Positions 1 to 6,345 are shown, numbered from the stretch's first letter. The stretch: DNA of 6,345 nucleotides from Candidatus Cloacimonadota bacterium (GCA_012519465.1 JAAYQD010000083.1:1-6345), one strand, 5' to 3'. The notes: generated by a model from the letters alone, not told the origin. Numbers and translations: made by a program.

Positions 1-438
1 AAACGCCACATCTGTATAGCGGTCTCCTATCATCCAAGAGGCGGAGGGCTGGAAGCGGTGCTGTTGCAGTGCCTTATGAAACATTCCCAATCCCGGTTTG
101 CGGTCTGGATGGTCGATATTCCAAGGCGGCACGATCCCATCCTTGTAATAGGGTGAATAGTAGACGGCGTCCAGCTGCACGCCTCCTTCCTGGGTGAGGC
201 GGCGCATCTTGTCCAACACACTGTTTAGCTGATCCACGTCAAAATAACCGCGGGCGATGCCGGATTGGTTGGTGACGATAAAGAGCAGAAATCCCAGCTC
301 TTTCATGATGCCAAGTGCCTCTGGGGTATAAGGATAAAGGTGATATTCGTCCGGGTTGGAGATATAGCCAAATTCATCCGGGCTGATGCAGCCATCCCTA
401 TCCAAAAAGATAGCTTTTCTAATAACGTTTGCTGTCAC
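1..438 (-). CDS. gmhB: HAD-family D,D-heptose 1,7-bisphosphate phosphatase (GmhB-like), 3' end cut by window edge
   Basis: The first 146 residues are present without a stop; the C-terminus lies beyond the left edge. HAD motifs are clear: motif I FLDRDG with nucleophile Asp13 and acid/base Asp15; motif II VTNQSGIARG with Thr56; the RKPG segment with Lys114; motif IV IGDRYTD with Asp139 and Asp143. The order and wording match GmhB, which removes the 7-phosphate from heptose 1,7-bisphosphate in the cytoplasm on the way to ADP-heptose for the LPS core. The GTG start at 436-438 is chosen because it lies 12 codons before motif I and no other usable start is near. It overlaps the lptD end by 20 nt and has no strong ribosome binding site, so translation is probably coupled to lptD. 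Oddity: the four zinc-ligand positions of E. coli GmhB are Ser95, Tyr97, His110 and Asp112 here. A related histidinol-phosphatase-type HAD enzyme is possible, but LPS context favours GmhB. Confidence 0.85.
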   Translation of the reverse strand, partial: MTANVIRKAIFLDRDGCISPDEFGYISNPDEYHLYPYTPEALGIMKELGFLLFIVTNQSGIARGYFDVDQLNSVLDKMRRLTQEGGVQLDAVYYSPYYKDGIVPPWNIDHPDRKPGLGMFHKALQQHRFQPSASWMIGDRYTDVAF

Positions 439-2839
439 GAGTCTGTAACCTGAGGGCGTCCGGCAGAGCGAGGTTGTAGAGGCTGAGCCGGTATTCCCAA
501 AATTCGTTGCGTCGGGCATAGCTTACCTCCAATCTCCAACAGTGCAGATCACGGGCGAGGGCGATGCTTTGGGAAATGGATTGGCTATTCTTTATATCGT
601 AATAGGTTGCGTAGCTCAAATACCAGTTCTGGCTCACTTTTGCATTGGCTTCCAGCCGCAGATTGCTGTTTGCGGGGTGGAAGATATCCTTATCCGCATA
701 CACGTCTTGGGTGAGGGAAAGCCGCCAGCTATCGGAGGTGCCCATACTGGAGAGGGATTCAGCGTGATAACCGAGGCTGTCCGGCTCCTCATACGGAGTG
801 AAGATCTGGTTTTTGGGTTTTTGAAACCAGTTTTTATATGATGATGATCCGGTGATGCTAAAGCCATGTGAAAAGTACTGGTTACGCAGTGCCAGAGAAG
901 TCCAGCTGATATCGTGGGGATTGTGGTTCATGCTAAAGCGGGCGTTGTAGCCGGTGGAGATGTTGCGCAGGTAGACATTGGTTCCCGGTAGTTTTTTGGT
1001 GCCCAAATCGAAGGTGCCGGGGCTGAATGCAAGGCTGTGGGAGAGATAGGTAAACTTCTTTTCCTCGCTTTTCAGGTTTGTAGAAGCGCGGCTGCTCCAG
1101 GAGAGCACGTCGCCCAAACGCTTCTCCTCTCCCCCTTTGCGGTATTTTAGCTGCCATTTTTGTTCCACTCCCAAGCTGAGGGTGGTGGTGGCGTCTCCGC
1201 TTGCCAAACCGATGCCGCCAAAGCTGTAAAAGCGGGTGTTTTCTTCAAGCTTTGGTCTGAAACCGATGCTGGCGGAGGGGGTGATGATGTGCCGGATGGA
1301 ACTGAGGAGCCCCCTGCGGAAGTTGCGTACGCCGTAGATATTGAAATTGGCAGAGGCGTTGGCGCTGTAATCATTGCCGCGCACCCACTTTTTGTCGTCT
1401 CTGTCACGGTCAAACCAGGCTTCGTTATAGCTAATACTTTCCTGGGTGTTCAGCCAGCCGAAAAGACGGTAATTGTAGCTAAGACCCAGGGTGTGACGGA
1501 TTCCGGCATGGTGGCGCGTGAGATATGTGGTGGCGGTGGTATCTGCGGGGTTGAAGGTGTTGTTCCAGACAAAGTCTTTCCAGTTGGAGCCTTTGGTGCT
1601 CACCTCTCCGGTGTGGTCCAGGCGTACCTGGTAGCTGTAGTTAAAATTGCTCCACCAGGCGCTGGGGCTGCGCTGGGGCTTTAGAAAGAGCTCATACAGA
1701 GGTTGGCCGGGGACGCTGAAACTGGCGCTGGGCAGGCTGAGATATGCCCTGTCGTTTACCAAATCCTGATTATAAGTGGCACCCACATTCAGGTAAGAGC
1801 CCAACAACGGCTGGCGATAGCTCATCGAGGAGCTAAGTCTCTCGGCTAAGTTTTCATCCAGGGAGCCGCTGCTTTCCCAAATTCTCTTGTTGCTGATAAA
1901 ATCAAGGTTCAAGTCGAAGGTTGCCTTCTCCCCCAGCTCGTGATGGTGGAGGGCTCGCAGCGACCAATCGTAGGTTACTCCTCCGGGCATGATGCGCTTT
2001 TGGTAAGCTCCATGGAAGTTGCCATCAAATTCATAGCGCTTTGTATAGATGGTGCTTAGCTTTGCCTTCCAGCCGGTGTGTTCCATGATGTCCATACCCA
2101 GTATCAGATCGGCATAATCGTGGAAGGGATAGTACCAGGCGATATCGCGGATGAACTTGCCATCCACGTTGTTATAGCCGGGTTCGGGCACCAAAAAGCC
2201 GGGATGACGGCCACGTTTGATGGACATCGTGATGAAGGGGAAATAGAAGACGGGGAAGTGGTTCACCCATGCTATCACCGGTTTGCCCACTATCTTGTCA
2301 TCCTGATAGATGCGCAGCTTGTGAGCCGAAAACCAGAAATCGGGTTCTGCCAAATCGCAGGAGGTGAAGGTGCCATCCTCGATATCGTACATTTTGTTAC
2401 CCACCTTGCGCACCTCCGCACCGGTGTAGAATGCCTTTTCCAGGCGGCTGATGCCGGATTGGAGGGAGCCCGTCTGAGAACGGATGTCATAAGCCACATC
2501 CCTGCCCAAAAGTATCTGCTCTCCATCCCTCATCACGGTGGCGCCATAGGTGAAAGCCTGCTCCTTTTTGAGGTCTATATACATCGAATCTGCAGATATT
2601 TGCGATTGCTGATAGTCCACCCGGGCTTTGCCAAAGAGATCGATGCGCTCTCTGCCGGTATCATAAGCCACCCTATCTGCCATATAATATAGTGAATCCA
2701 GGGTAGCTTCTTGCGTCTGCAAAGTGTCTAAGGGCTCCACATTTATGAGCATGATCTCCCCTGCGTCCGTATTCTGTGCCAAAAGCAGAATGTGACAGCA
2801 CAAAAAGCAAAGTATCAGCAGAATGAGTATCTTTTGCAT
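419..2839 (-). CDS. lptD: LPS-assembly outer-membrane protein LptD (OstA/Imp)
   Basis: Encodes 806 residues, near the usual LptD length. LptD with its lipoprotein partner LptE forms the outer-membrane translocon that inserts LPS into the outer leaflet. Residues 1-21 form a signal peptide (MQKILILLIL core, ending LLLA before Gln22). An OstA/LptA-like beta domain follows at about 45-150. The segment at 156-222 aligns by eye with E. coli LptD: GTFTSC with Cys161, PVFYFPF at 196-202, and GRHPGFLVPEPGY at 211-222. The rest, about 230-806, is rich in alternating aromatic strands, as expected of the C-terminal barrel. Cys767 in LHCWRL near the end matches the position of E. coli Cys725. ATG at 2837-2839 is chosen because it directly precedes the signal peptide; the reading frame stays open to a TTG at 2878, which would add 13 residues ahead of the signal peptide. 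No strong ribosome binding site is seen. The stop overlaps the start of the gmhB-like gene. Confidence 0.93.
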   Translation of the reverse strand: MQKILILLILCFLCCHILLLAQNTDAGEIMLINVEPLDTLQTQEATLDSLYYMADRVAYDTGRERIDLFGKARVDYQQSQISADSMYIDLKKEQAFTYGATVMRDGEQILLGRDVAYDIRSQTGSLQSGISRLEKAFYTGAEVRKVGNKMYDIEDGTFTSCDLAEPDFWFSAHKLRIYQDDKIVGKPVIAWVNHFPVFYFPFITMSIKRGRHPGFLVPEPGYNNVDGKFIRDIAWYYPFHDYADLILGMDIMEHTGWKAKLSTIYTKRYEFDGNFHGAYQKRIMPGGVTYDWSLRALHHHELGEKATFDLNLDFISNKRIWESSGSLDENLAERLSSSMSYRQPLLGSYLNVGATYNQDLVNDRAYLSLPSASFSVPGQPLYELFLKPQRSPSAWWSNFNYSYQVRLDHTGEVSTKGSNWKDFVWNNTFNPADTTATTYLTRHHAGIRHTLGLSYNYRLFGWLNTQESISYNEAWFDRDRDDKKWVRGNDYSANASANFNIYGVRNFRRGLLSSIRHIITPSASIGFRPKLEENTRFYSFGGIGLASGDATTTLSLGVEQKWQLKYRKGGEEKRLGDVLSWSSRASTNLKSEEKKFTYLSHSLAFSPGTFDLGTKKLPGTNVYLRNISTGYNARFSMNHNPHDISWTSLALRNQYFSHGFSITGSSSYKNWFQKPKNQIFTPYEEPDSLGYHAESLSSMGTSDSWRLSLTQDVYADKDIFHPANSNLRLEANAKVSQNWYLSYATYYDIKNSQSISQSIALARDLHCWRLEVSYARRNEFWEYRLSLYNLALPDALRLQTRDSKRY

Positions 2840-2879
2840 CTTTATCGTGGTTGTTCCTACCAAACACCCTCTTTCCAAA

Positions 2880-2911
2880 GGCTGTATTGTGTCAAGAATT
2901 TGTTGACAGCC
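2880..2911. promoter_or_regulatory. Imperfect palindrome in the lptD upstream spacer
   Basis: The 103-nt spacer between the lipoprotein gene and lptD (2840-2942) holds nested inverted repeats. Plus-strand inner arms are TGTCAA (2890-2895) and TTGACA (2903-2908) around a 7-nt centre. Outer arms are GGCTGT (2880-2885) and ACAGCC (2906-2911). Inner and outer arms share three bases, so in RNA they would compete. It could be a dimeric-regulator operator or a leader hairpin. On the minus strand TTGACA matches a -35 consensus, but no good -10 lies at the right distance, so I do not call a promoter. No T-run follows, so it is not a good intrinsic terminator. Confidence 0.4.
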
Positions 2912-2942
2912 GCCACTTTCTGCCCATTTAATATGTGAATGC

Positions 2943-3548
2943 TTATCTACTAAAATCCACCATTGTTCCCAGCACGTCGATGCTCAGCTGCTTGGCAGAG
3001 CCCACACGTCTGTTGTAGAAGAGATAGCCTTCCTTCATGCCGCCGGGCAGGAGGTCTCCAAAGCTGAAGTAGCTATTCAGCACCTCAAAATAGGCGTCAT
3101 TGTATTTCTCTTGGTTTGAGGCAAGGGAGCTGGAGGTGCTGCTTTCCCAAGGGAAGACATCCGGGTAATCCGAGAGGAGGAAGTCTGTCTGCAGGCTGCC
3201 CAAGATGAATTCAATGGGGATAAAGTCGTATTGCTTGCCATCTGCGATGATGCCAAAAGAGGAGCGGTTGAGGGAGATGGACTTTTTGCCGGGATTGCGC
3301 ACCTGCACCCACACGGGGAAGAAGGAGGAGCTGATATTTGCCGCTGTGCCGCGGTAGGCTTGCGGACTGATGGCTATCAAGAGGGTATCAGAGGATACAA
3401 TGGCAAAATCCTTCTGCACCGCGTAATCCATGCTTTCCACAGGGCGCCAGGAGTGGATGGCACAGGCATTCAAGAGCAGGGTAAGTGCCAGAATCAACAG
3501 GCCTTTAGATAGCCGGCCTCCTGCCCTGTGCCTGCTGCCCTCCCCCAC
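2943..3548 (-). CDS. Predicted outer-membrane or periplasmic lipoprotein of unknown function
   Basis: I do not recognise the family. From the GTG at 3546-3548 it encodes 201 residues: a basic n-region (Arg6, Arg8, Arg12, Lys15), a hydrophobic core LLILALTLLL at 17-26, and a lipobox L-N-A-C with the lipid-carrying Cys29. The mature part, about 173 residues, is soluble-looking and strand-rich. One part (FFPVWVQVRNPGKKSISLNR, then FGIIADGKQYDF) resembles the beta-sandwich pattern of lipoproteins that set a ligand or envelope partner against an Ig-like fold; that is an impression. A glycine-proline turn (LLPGGMKEGYLFYNRR) precedes a final strand. The start is uncertain: there is no ribosome binding site at the GTG, and the frame is open back into gyrA. 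An ATG at 3609-3611 with GAGG at 3621-3624 (9-nt spacing) would give 222 residues but an unusually long n-region. It sits just before lptD, so an envelope role is likely; an LptE-like role is only a guess. Confidence 0.75.
   Translation of the reverse strand: MGEGSRHRAGGRLSKGLLILALTLLLNACAIHSWRPVESMDYAVQKDFAIVSSDTLLIAISPQAYRGTAANISSSFFPVWVQVRNPGKKSISLNRSSFGIIADGKQYDFIPIEFILGSLQTDFLLSDYPDVFPWESSTSSSLASNQEKYNDAYFEVLNSYFSFGDLLPGGMKEGYLFYNRRVGSAKQLSIDVLGTMVDFSR
3517..3540. repeat. Short GC-rich direct repeat, 10 nt twice
   Basis: On the minus strand GGGCAGCAGG (3540-3531) and GGGCAGGAGG (3526-3517) match at 9 of 10 positions with a 4-nt gap. A GCCGGC palindrome (3512-3517) abuts the second copy. 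The pair lies directly beside the hairpin at 3538-3564 and together they look like one repeat module. It is inside the reading frame of the lipoprotein's n-region. Confidence 0.5.
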
Positions 3549-3564
3549 GCGCGGTGGAGGAGGG
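3538..3564 (-). repeat. REP-like GC-rich hairpin after gyrA
   Basis: Two 11-nt arms, CCCTCCTCCAC and GTGGGGGAGGG on the minus strand, enclose a 5-nt CGCGC loop. The single imperfect pair is a G-U wobble if transcribed in the gene direction, but an A-C mismatch from the other strand, which fits an RNA role on the sense strand. It begins 15 nt after the gyrA stop. No T-run follows, so it is not a standard intrinsic terminator. It resembles the small palindromes that bacteria scatter between genes (REP elements), which can protect upstream mRNA from 3' decay. The GTG proposed as the lipoprotein start forms the first bases of its 3' arm. Confidence 0.6.
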
Positions 3565-3579
3565 ATGCAAGGTATGGGT

Positions 3580-6186
3580 TTAGGACTCGTCGTCCTGGTC
3601 AATATCTTCATCGATATAATCCTCATCGGTATCAGAGGGGTCTGGTTCGTCATCATCGGCTGGCAGCGGCTTGGCTGCCCTCACAGGGGCTTCCTTCAGC
3701 TTTTTCACGCCTTTCTCGATGATTTCCTCGTCGTCTTCATTAGGCACATTGGTGATATCCCGCACCTTATCGTTTTCATTGAGGTTGATCAGGCGCACGC
3801 CCTGGGTGTTGCGGCTCACCAGCGATATATCCTTGATATTTTGGCGGATAATCATGCCTTCCTGGGTGATAATCATCAGTTCTTCAGAATCATCCACCAG
3901 CATCAGGGATGCCATATAGCCGTTGCGGGCGGTGGTACGGAGGGTGATTACACCCATGGAGCCACGTTTGGTGGTGTTGTAGGAAGAGATGGGGGTGCGC
4001 TTGCCATAGCCGTTCTCGCTCACAGCCAGGATGGTGCGAGCGGTGGCAGAGCCATTGGCAAGCATATCGTCCTGATTGATGATAGCCATGGATATCACAT
4101 AGTCATCTTCGCGCAGGCGTATTCCCCGCACGCCCTGAGTGAAGCGGGCAGTGGCACGGAAGTCCTTTTCATTGAAGCGGTTGCAATATCCCCTGCGGGT
4201 GGCAAGGATGATGTCATCCGAGCCTTCAGAGATGCGGGCATCTATCAATTCATCACCTTCGATGAGCTTGATGGCGAGGATGCCGGTGGAGCGTGGACGG
4301 GAGAAGGAGGAGAGGCTGCTCTTCTTGATGAGGCCCTTGCGGGTGCACATCACGATATTATGCTCCTCGGGGAAATCCCTCACCGTCACAAAAGCCCTGA
4401 TCTTTTCATCCGGCTGAAACTGGACAAAATTGACTATCGCCTTGCCGCGAGAGGTGCGGCTGGCTTCCGGTATCTCCCACACTTTCAGCCAGTGACAGCG
4501 TCCCAGGCTGGTAAAGAGCAGGAGGTAGGAGTGGGTGTTTGCCACAAAGATATACTGGATAAAGTCTTCATCCTTGAGGTTGGCTGCCGTGAGCCCCTTG
4601 CCACCCCGTCCCTGAGTGCGGTATGTATCCACAGGCAAACGCTTTACATAGCCATCATGAGTGATGGTAACCACCACCAGTTCATCGGCGATGAGGTCTT
4701 CCATATTGAGGCTGCCGCTATAGTTTTCCAGGATGATGCTGCGGCGTTCATCACTGAATTTGTCTATCACTTCCTGGGTTTCTTCCTTGATCAATTCCAT
4801 TCTCAGCTCACGGTGTTCCACCAGCTCTCTGAGGCGGGCCACCAAAATCAACAATTCCTGATATTCTGCCTCTATCTTTTCTCTTTCCAAACCGGAAAGT
4901 CTCTGCAAGCGCATCTCCAGGATGGCTTTGGCTTGGATCTCGGAAAGGTTGAACTTTGCCTGCAATTCTTCACTGGCTTCCGGAGGTGTCTGAGCGGCAC
5001 GGATGGTGGCTATCACCTCATCCAGGTTGTCCAGAGCAATGCGCAGGCCTTCCAGGATGTGCATGCGGGCTTCGGCATTCCTCAGTTCAAAGAGGGTGCG
5101 GCGCAAGACCACATCATGACGGAACTCGATGAAATTGGTGATCATATCCTTCATGCTGAGCACTTGGGGCACGCCATCCACGAGGCAGAGATTGATCACG
5201 CCAAAGGTGCTCTGCAATTGGGTGTGTTTGTAAAGCAGGTTGCGCACCACCTGTCCGTCATGACCACGCTTCACCTGGATCACCAAGCGCATGCCGTCAC
5301 GTCCGGATTCATCACGGATATCGCTGATTCCCTCTATCTTCTTATCCTTCACCAGGTCCACAATCCGCTCGATAAGGAGGGTCTTGGTAACCTGATAGGG
5401 AATGGAGCGGATAACGATGAATTCCTGATCGTTGGAACCCGTTTCGATATCTGCCATCCCACGGTTGAGGATGCGGCCACGTCCGGTCTCAAAGTAATCC
5501 TTGATACCCTCTGTGCCCAGAATATAACCTCCGGTGGGAAAGTCTGGACCCTTGATATACTGCAGCAGTTCCAATGATTCCAGCTCTGGATCATCGATGA
5601 GGGCTATCATCGCCCGGCACACTTCACCCAGGTTGTGAGGCGCAATATTGGTAGCCATACCCACGGCAATACCGGAGGAGCCATTCACCAAGAGATTGGG
5701 GATGCGCGCGGGGAACACGGTGGGTTCTTTGCGCGTTTCATCATAGTTTGATTTGTAATCTACGGTATCCTTTTCCAGTTCTGCCAGCATCTCCATGGTC
5801 ACCCGCTGCAGGCGCGCCTCTGTATAACGCATGGCTGCAGGAGGGTCACCATCGATGGAACCAAAGTTCCCTTGCCCATCGATCAGCGGATAGCGCATAA
5901 TCCAAGGCTGGGCAAGGCGCACCAGCGTGGGATACACCACCTGTTCACCGTGAGGGTGATAGTTTCCGCTGGTATCACCGGCTATCTTGGCACATTTGCG
6001 AAAGTGACTGCCAGGCGAGAGGTTGAGCTCGTGCATGGCATATATGATACGCCTCTGGGAGGGTTTGAGACCATCGCGAACATCCGGCAGGGCACGGCTC
6101 ACGATCACGCTCATGGAATAATCCAGATAGGCTTGTTTCAGCTGTTCTTCTATTTGTACATTTATCAGTTTTGTGTTGTCATCCAT
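3580..6186 (-). CDS. gyrA: DNA gyrase subunit A
   Basis: Encodes 868 residues, close to the usual GyrA length. GyrA cuts and rejoins DNA and, with ATP-driven GyrB, introduces negative supercoils. The breakage-reunion domain carries Arg31, the YHPHG segment (76-80), and catalytic Arg120-Tyr121 in AAMRYTEARL (E. coli Arg121-Tyr122). A coiled-coil region spans about 370-490. The C-terminal pinwheel starts near 500 with a GyrA box QGRGGKG (525-531; usual form QRRGGKG), and six blade-like repeats follow at about 512, 562, 616, 664, 724 and 775, each with a G-x-x-(K/R) or RG turn. The box and the adjacent gyrB mark it as GyrA rather than ParC. The tail is strongly acidic: 16 of the last 25 residues are Asp or Glu. 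Oddity: Gln82 and Pro86 replace the E. coli Ser83 and Asp87 quinolone-contact residues. ATG at 6184-6186 has a clear ribosome binding site. Confidence 0.98.
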   Translation of the reverse strand: MDDNTKLINVQIEEQLKQAYLDYSMSVIVSRALPDVRDGLKPSQRRIIYAMHELNLSPGSHFRKCAKIAGDTSGNYHPHGEQVVYPTLVRLAQPWIMRYPLIDGQGNFGSIDGDPPAAMRYTEARLQRVTMEMLAELEKDTVDYKSNYDETRKEPTVFPARIPNLLVNGSSGIAVGMATNIAPHNLGEVCRAMIALIDDPELESLELLQYIKGPDFPTGGYILGTEGIKDYFETGRGRILNRGMADIETGSNDQEFIVIRSIPYQVTKTLLIERIVDLVKDKKIEGISDIRDESGRDGMRLVIQVKRGHDGQVVRNLLYKHTQLQSTFGVINLCLVDGVPQVLSMKDMITNFIEFRHDVVLRRTLFELRNAEARMHILEGLRIALDNLDEVIATIRAAQTPPEASEELQAKFNLSEIQAKAILEMRLQRLSGLEREKIEAEYQELLILVARLRELVEHRELRMELIKEETQEVIDKFSDERRSIILENYSGSLNMEDLIADELVVVTITHDGYVKRLPVDTYRTQGRGGKGLTAANLKDEDFIQYIFVANTHSYLLLFTSLGRCHWLKVWEIPEASRTSRGKAIVNFVQFQPDEKIRAFVTVRDFPEEHNIVMCTRKGLIKKSSLSSFSRPRSTGILAIKLIEGDELIDARISEGSDDIILATRRGYCNRFNEKDFRATARFTQGVRGIRLREDDYVISMAIINQDDMLANGSATARTILAVSENGYGKRTPISSYNTTKRGSMGVITLRTTARNGYMASLMLVDDSEELMIITQEGMIIRQNIKDISLVSRNTQGVRLINLNENDKVRDITNVPNEDDEEIIEKGVKKLKEAPVRAAKPLPADDDEPDPSDTDEDYIDEDIDQDDES

Positions 6187-6193
6187 TAAAGTT

Positions 6194-6199
6194 CTCCTT
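6194..6199 (-). promoter_or_regulatory. Ribosome binding site of gyrA
   Basis: AAGGAG on the minus strand lies 7 nt before the gyrA ATG, a near-ideal Shine-Dalgarno site. It fixes the gyrA start and is the only strong one in the window. It sits in the 35-nt gyrB-gyrA spacer, where I see no separate promoter or terminator, so gyrA is probably co-transcribed with gyrB. Confidence 0.85.
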
Positions 6200-6221
6200 G
6201 TTCATTCTGCACCGTGCGGCT

Positions 6222-6345
6222 TTACACGTCCAAGTTTTTCACATACCTGGCATTGGTTTGGATAAATTCACGTCTGGGCTCCACCTCGTCTCCCATCAGA
6301 ATGGTAAACATCCTGTCGGCTTCGATAGCATCATCCATTTTGACG
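6222..6345 (-). CDS. gyrB: DNA gyrase subunit B, C-terminal end only
   Basis: Only the last 40 codons and the TAA stop (6222-6224) are present; the rest lies beyond the right edge. The residues include [20 protein letters not shown], then PRREFI, and end in NLDV. This is the hallmark C-terminus of GyrB, where the MGD-V-PRR-FI signature closes the DNA- and GyrA-binding region. GyrB supplies the ATPase and the metal-binding TOPRIM domain of gyrase, neither of which can be judged here. ParE ends in a related way, but the immediate gyrA downstream favours GyrB. Confidence 0.93.
   Translation of the reverse strand, partial: VKMDDAIEADRMFTILMGDEVEPRREFIQTNARYVKNLDV

Noticed and set aside
1160..1684. 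174-codon plus-strand open frame rich in Gly, Ala and Val
   Set aside because: Antisense to the lptD barrel; the low-complexity composition follows from the opposite strand's codons.
2078..2692. 204-codon open frame on the plus strand, antisense to lptD
   Set aside because: Lies wholly inside the well-supported lptD, shows no recognisable motif or ribosome binding site, and has the composition of an antisense shadow.
2840..2878. Longer LptD starting at TTG 2878
   Set aside because: It would place 13 extra residues ahead of a complete signal peptide; the ATG at 2839 gives a normal N-terminus.
2867..2895. Sigma-70 promoter for lptD using TTGACA at 2895-2890
   Set aside because: At 17-nt spacing the -10 position reads AGAGGG, nothing like TATAAT, so the match to the -35 consensus alone is not enough.
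3538..3564. Intrinsic terminator after gyrA
   Set aside because: The hairpin is strong but no T-run follows on either strand, and the next gene begins at once, so it is called a REP-like repeat instead.
3430..5577. 715-codon open frame on the plus strand, antisense to gyrA
   Set aside because: It is the reverse reading of a confidently identified gyrA. Its product is a His- and Gln-rich mixture with no domain I recognise, and it exists because the gyrA codons rarely produce stops in that frame.
1..6345. A novel multi-gene system, mobile element or CRISPR array
   Set aside because: All coding space is taken by gyrase and envelope genes plus one lipoprotein; no transposase, integrase, spacer-repeat pattern or tRNA-like fold is visible.

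Overview
The window is a compact stretch of bacterial chromosome in which every supported gene lies on the minus strand. Read in transcription order (high to low coordinates) it holds: the last 40 codons of gyrB (cut by the right edge); a complete gyrA; a lipoprotein of unknown function; a complete lptD; and the first 146 codons of a gmhB-like HAD phosphatase (cut by the left edge). Genes are tightly packed. The gyrB-gyrA gap is 35 nt, the gyrA-lipoprotein gap is about 31 nt, and lptD and gmhB overlap by 20 nt. The only sizeable non-coding stretch is about 103 nt upstream of lptD, and no stretch over 300 nt lacks a gene.

LptD (outer-membrane insertion of lipopolysaccharide) and a heptose bisphosphate phosphatase point to a diderm bacterium that makes an LPS with heptose in its core. 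The LptD style, the gyrB-gyrA adjacency and moderate GC would fit a member of the Fibrobacterota-Chlorobiota-Bacteroidota group, or a relative such as Cloacimonadota. That placement is an impression from the proteins, not a demonstrated one.

The window falls into two functional blocks. The first is DNA gyrase (GyrB and GyrA form the A2B2 supercoiling enzyme). The second is envelope: a predicted lipoprotein, the LPS translocon LptD, and GmhB, which acts in the supply of ADP-heptose for the LPS core. The two blocks may share transcripts, but a 103-nt spacer carrying an imperfect palindrome before lptD could be a separate control point.

I see no mobile element, CRISPR array, RNA gene or obviously new defence or metabolic system. 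The points worth a second look are details inside known families. GyrA lacks both classical quinolone-contact residues. The GmhB-like protein has lost all four expected zinc ligands with no change in loop length. LptD keeps only one of the two inter-domain cysteine pairs known from E. coli. A GC-rich, REP-like hairpin sits between gyrA and the lipoprotein gene and contains that gene's best start codon.
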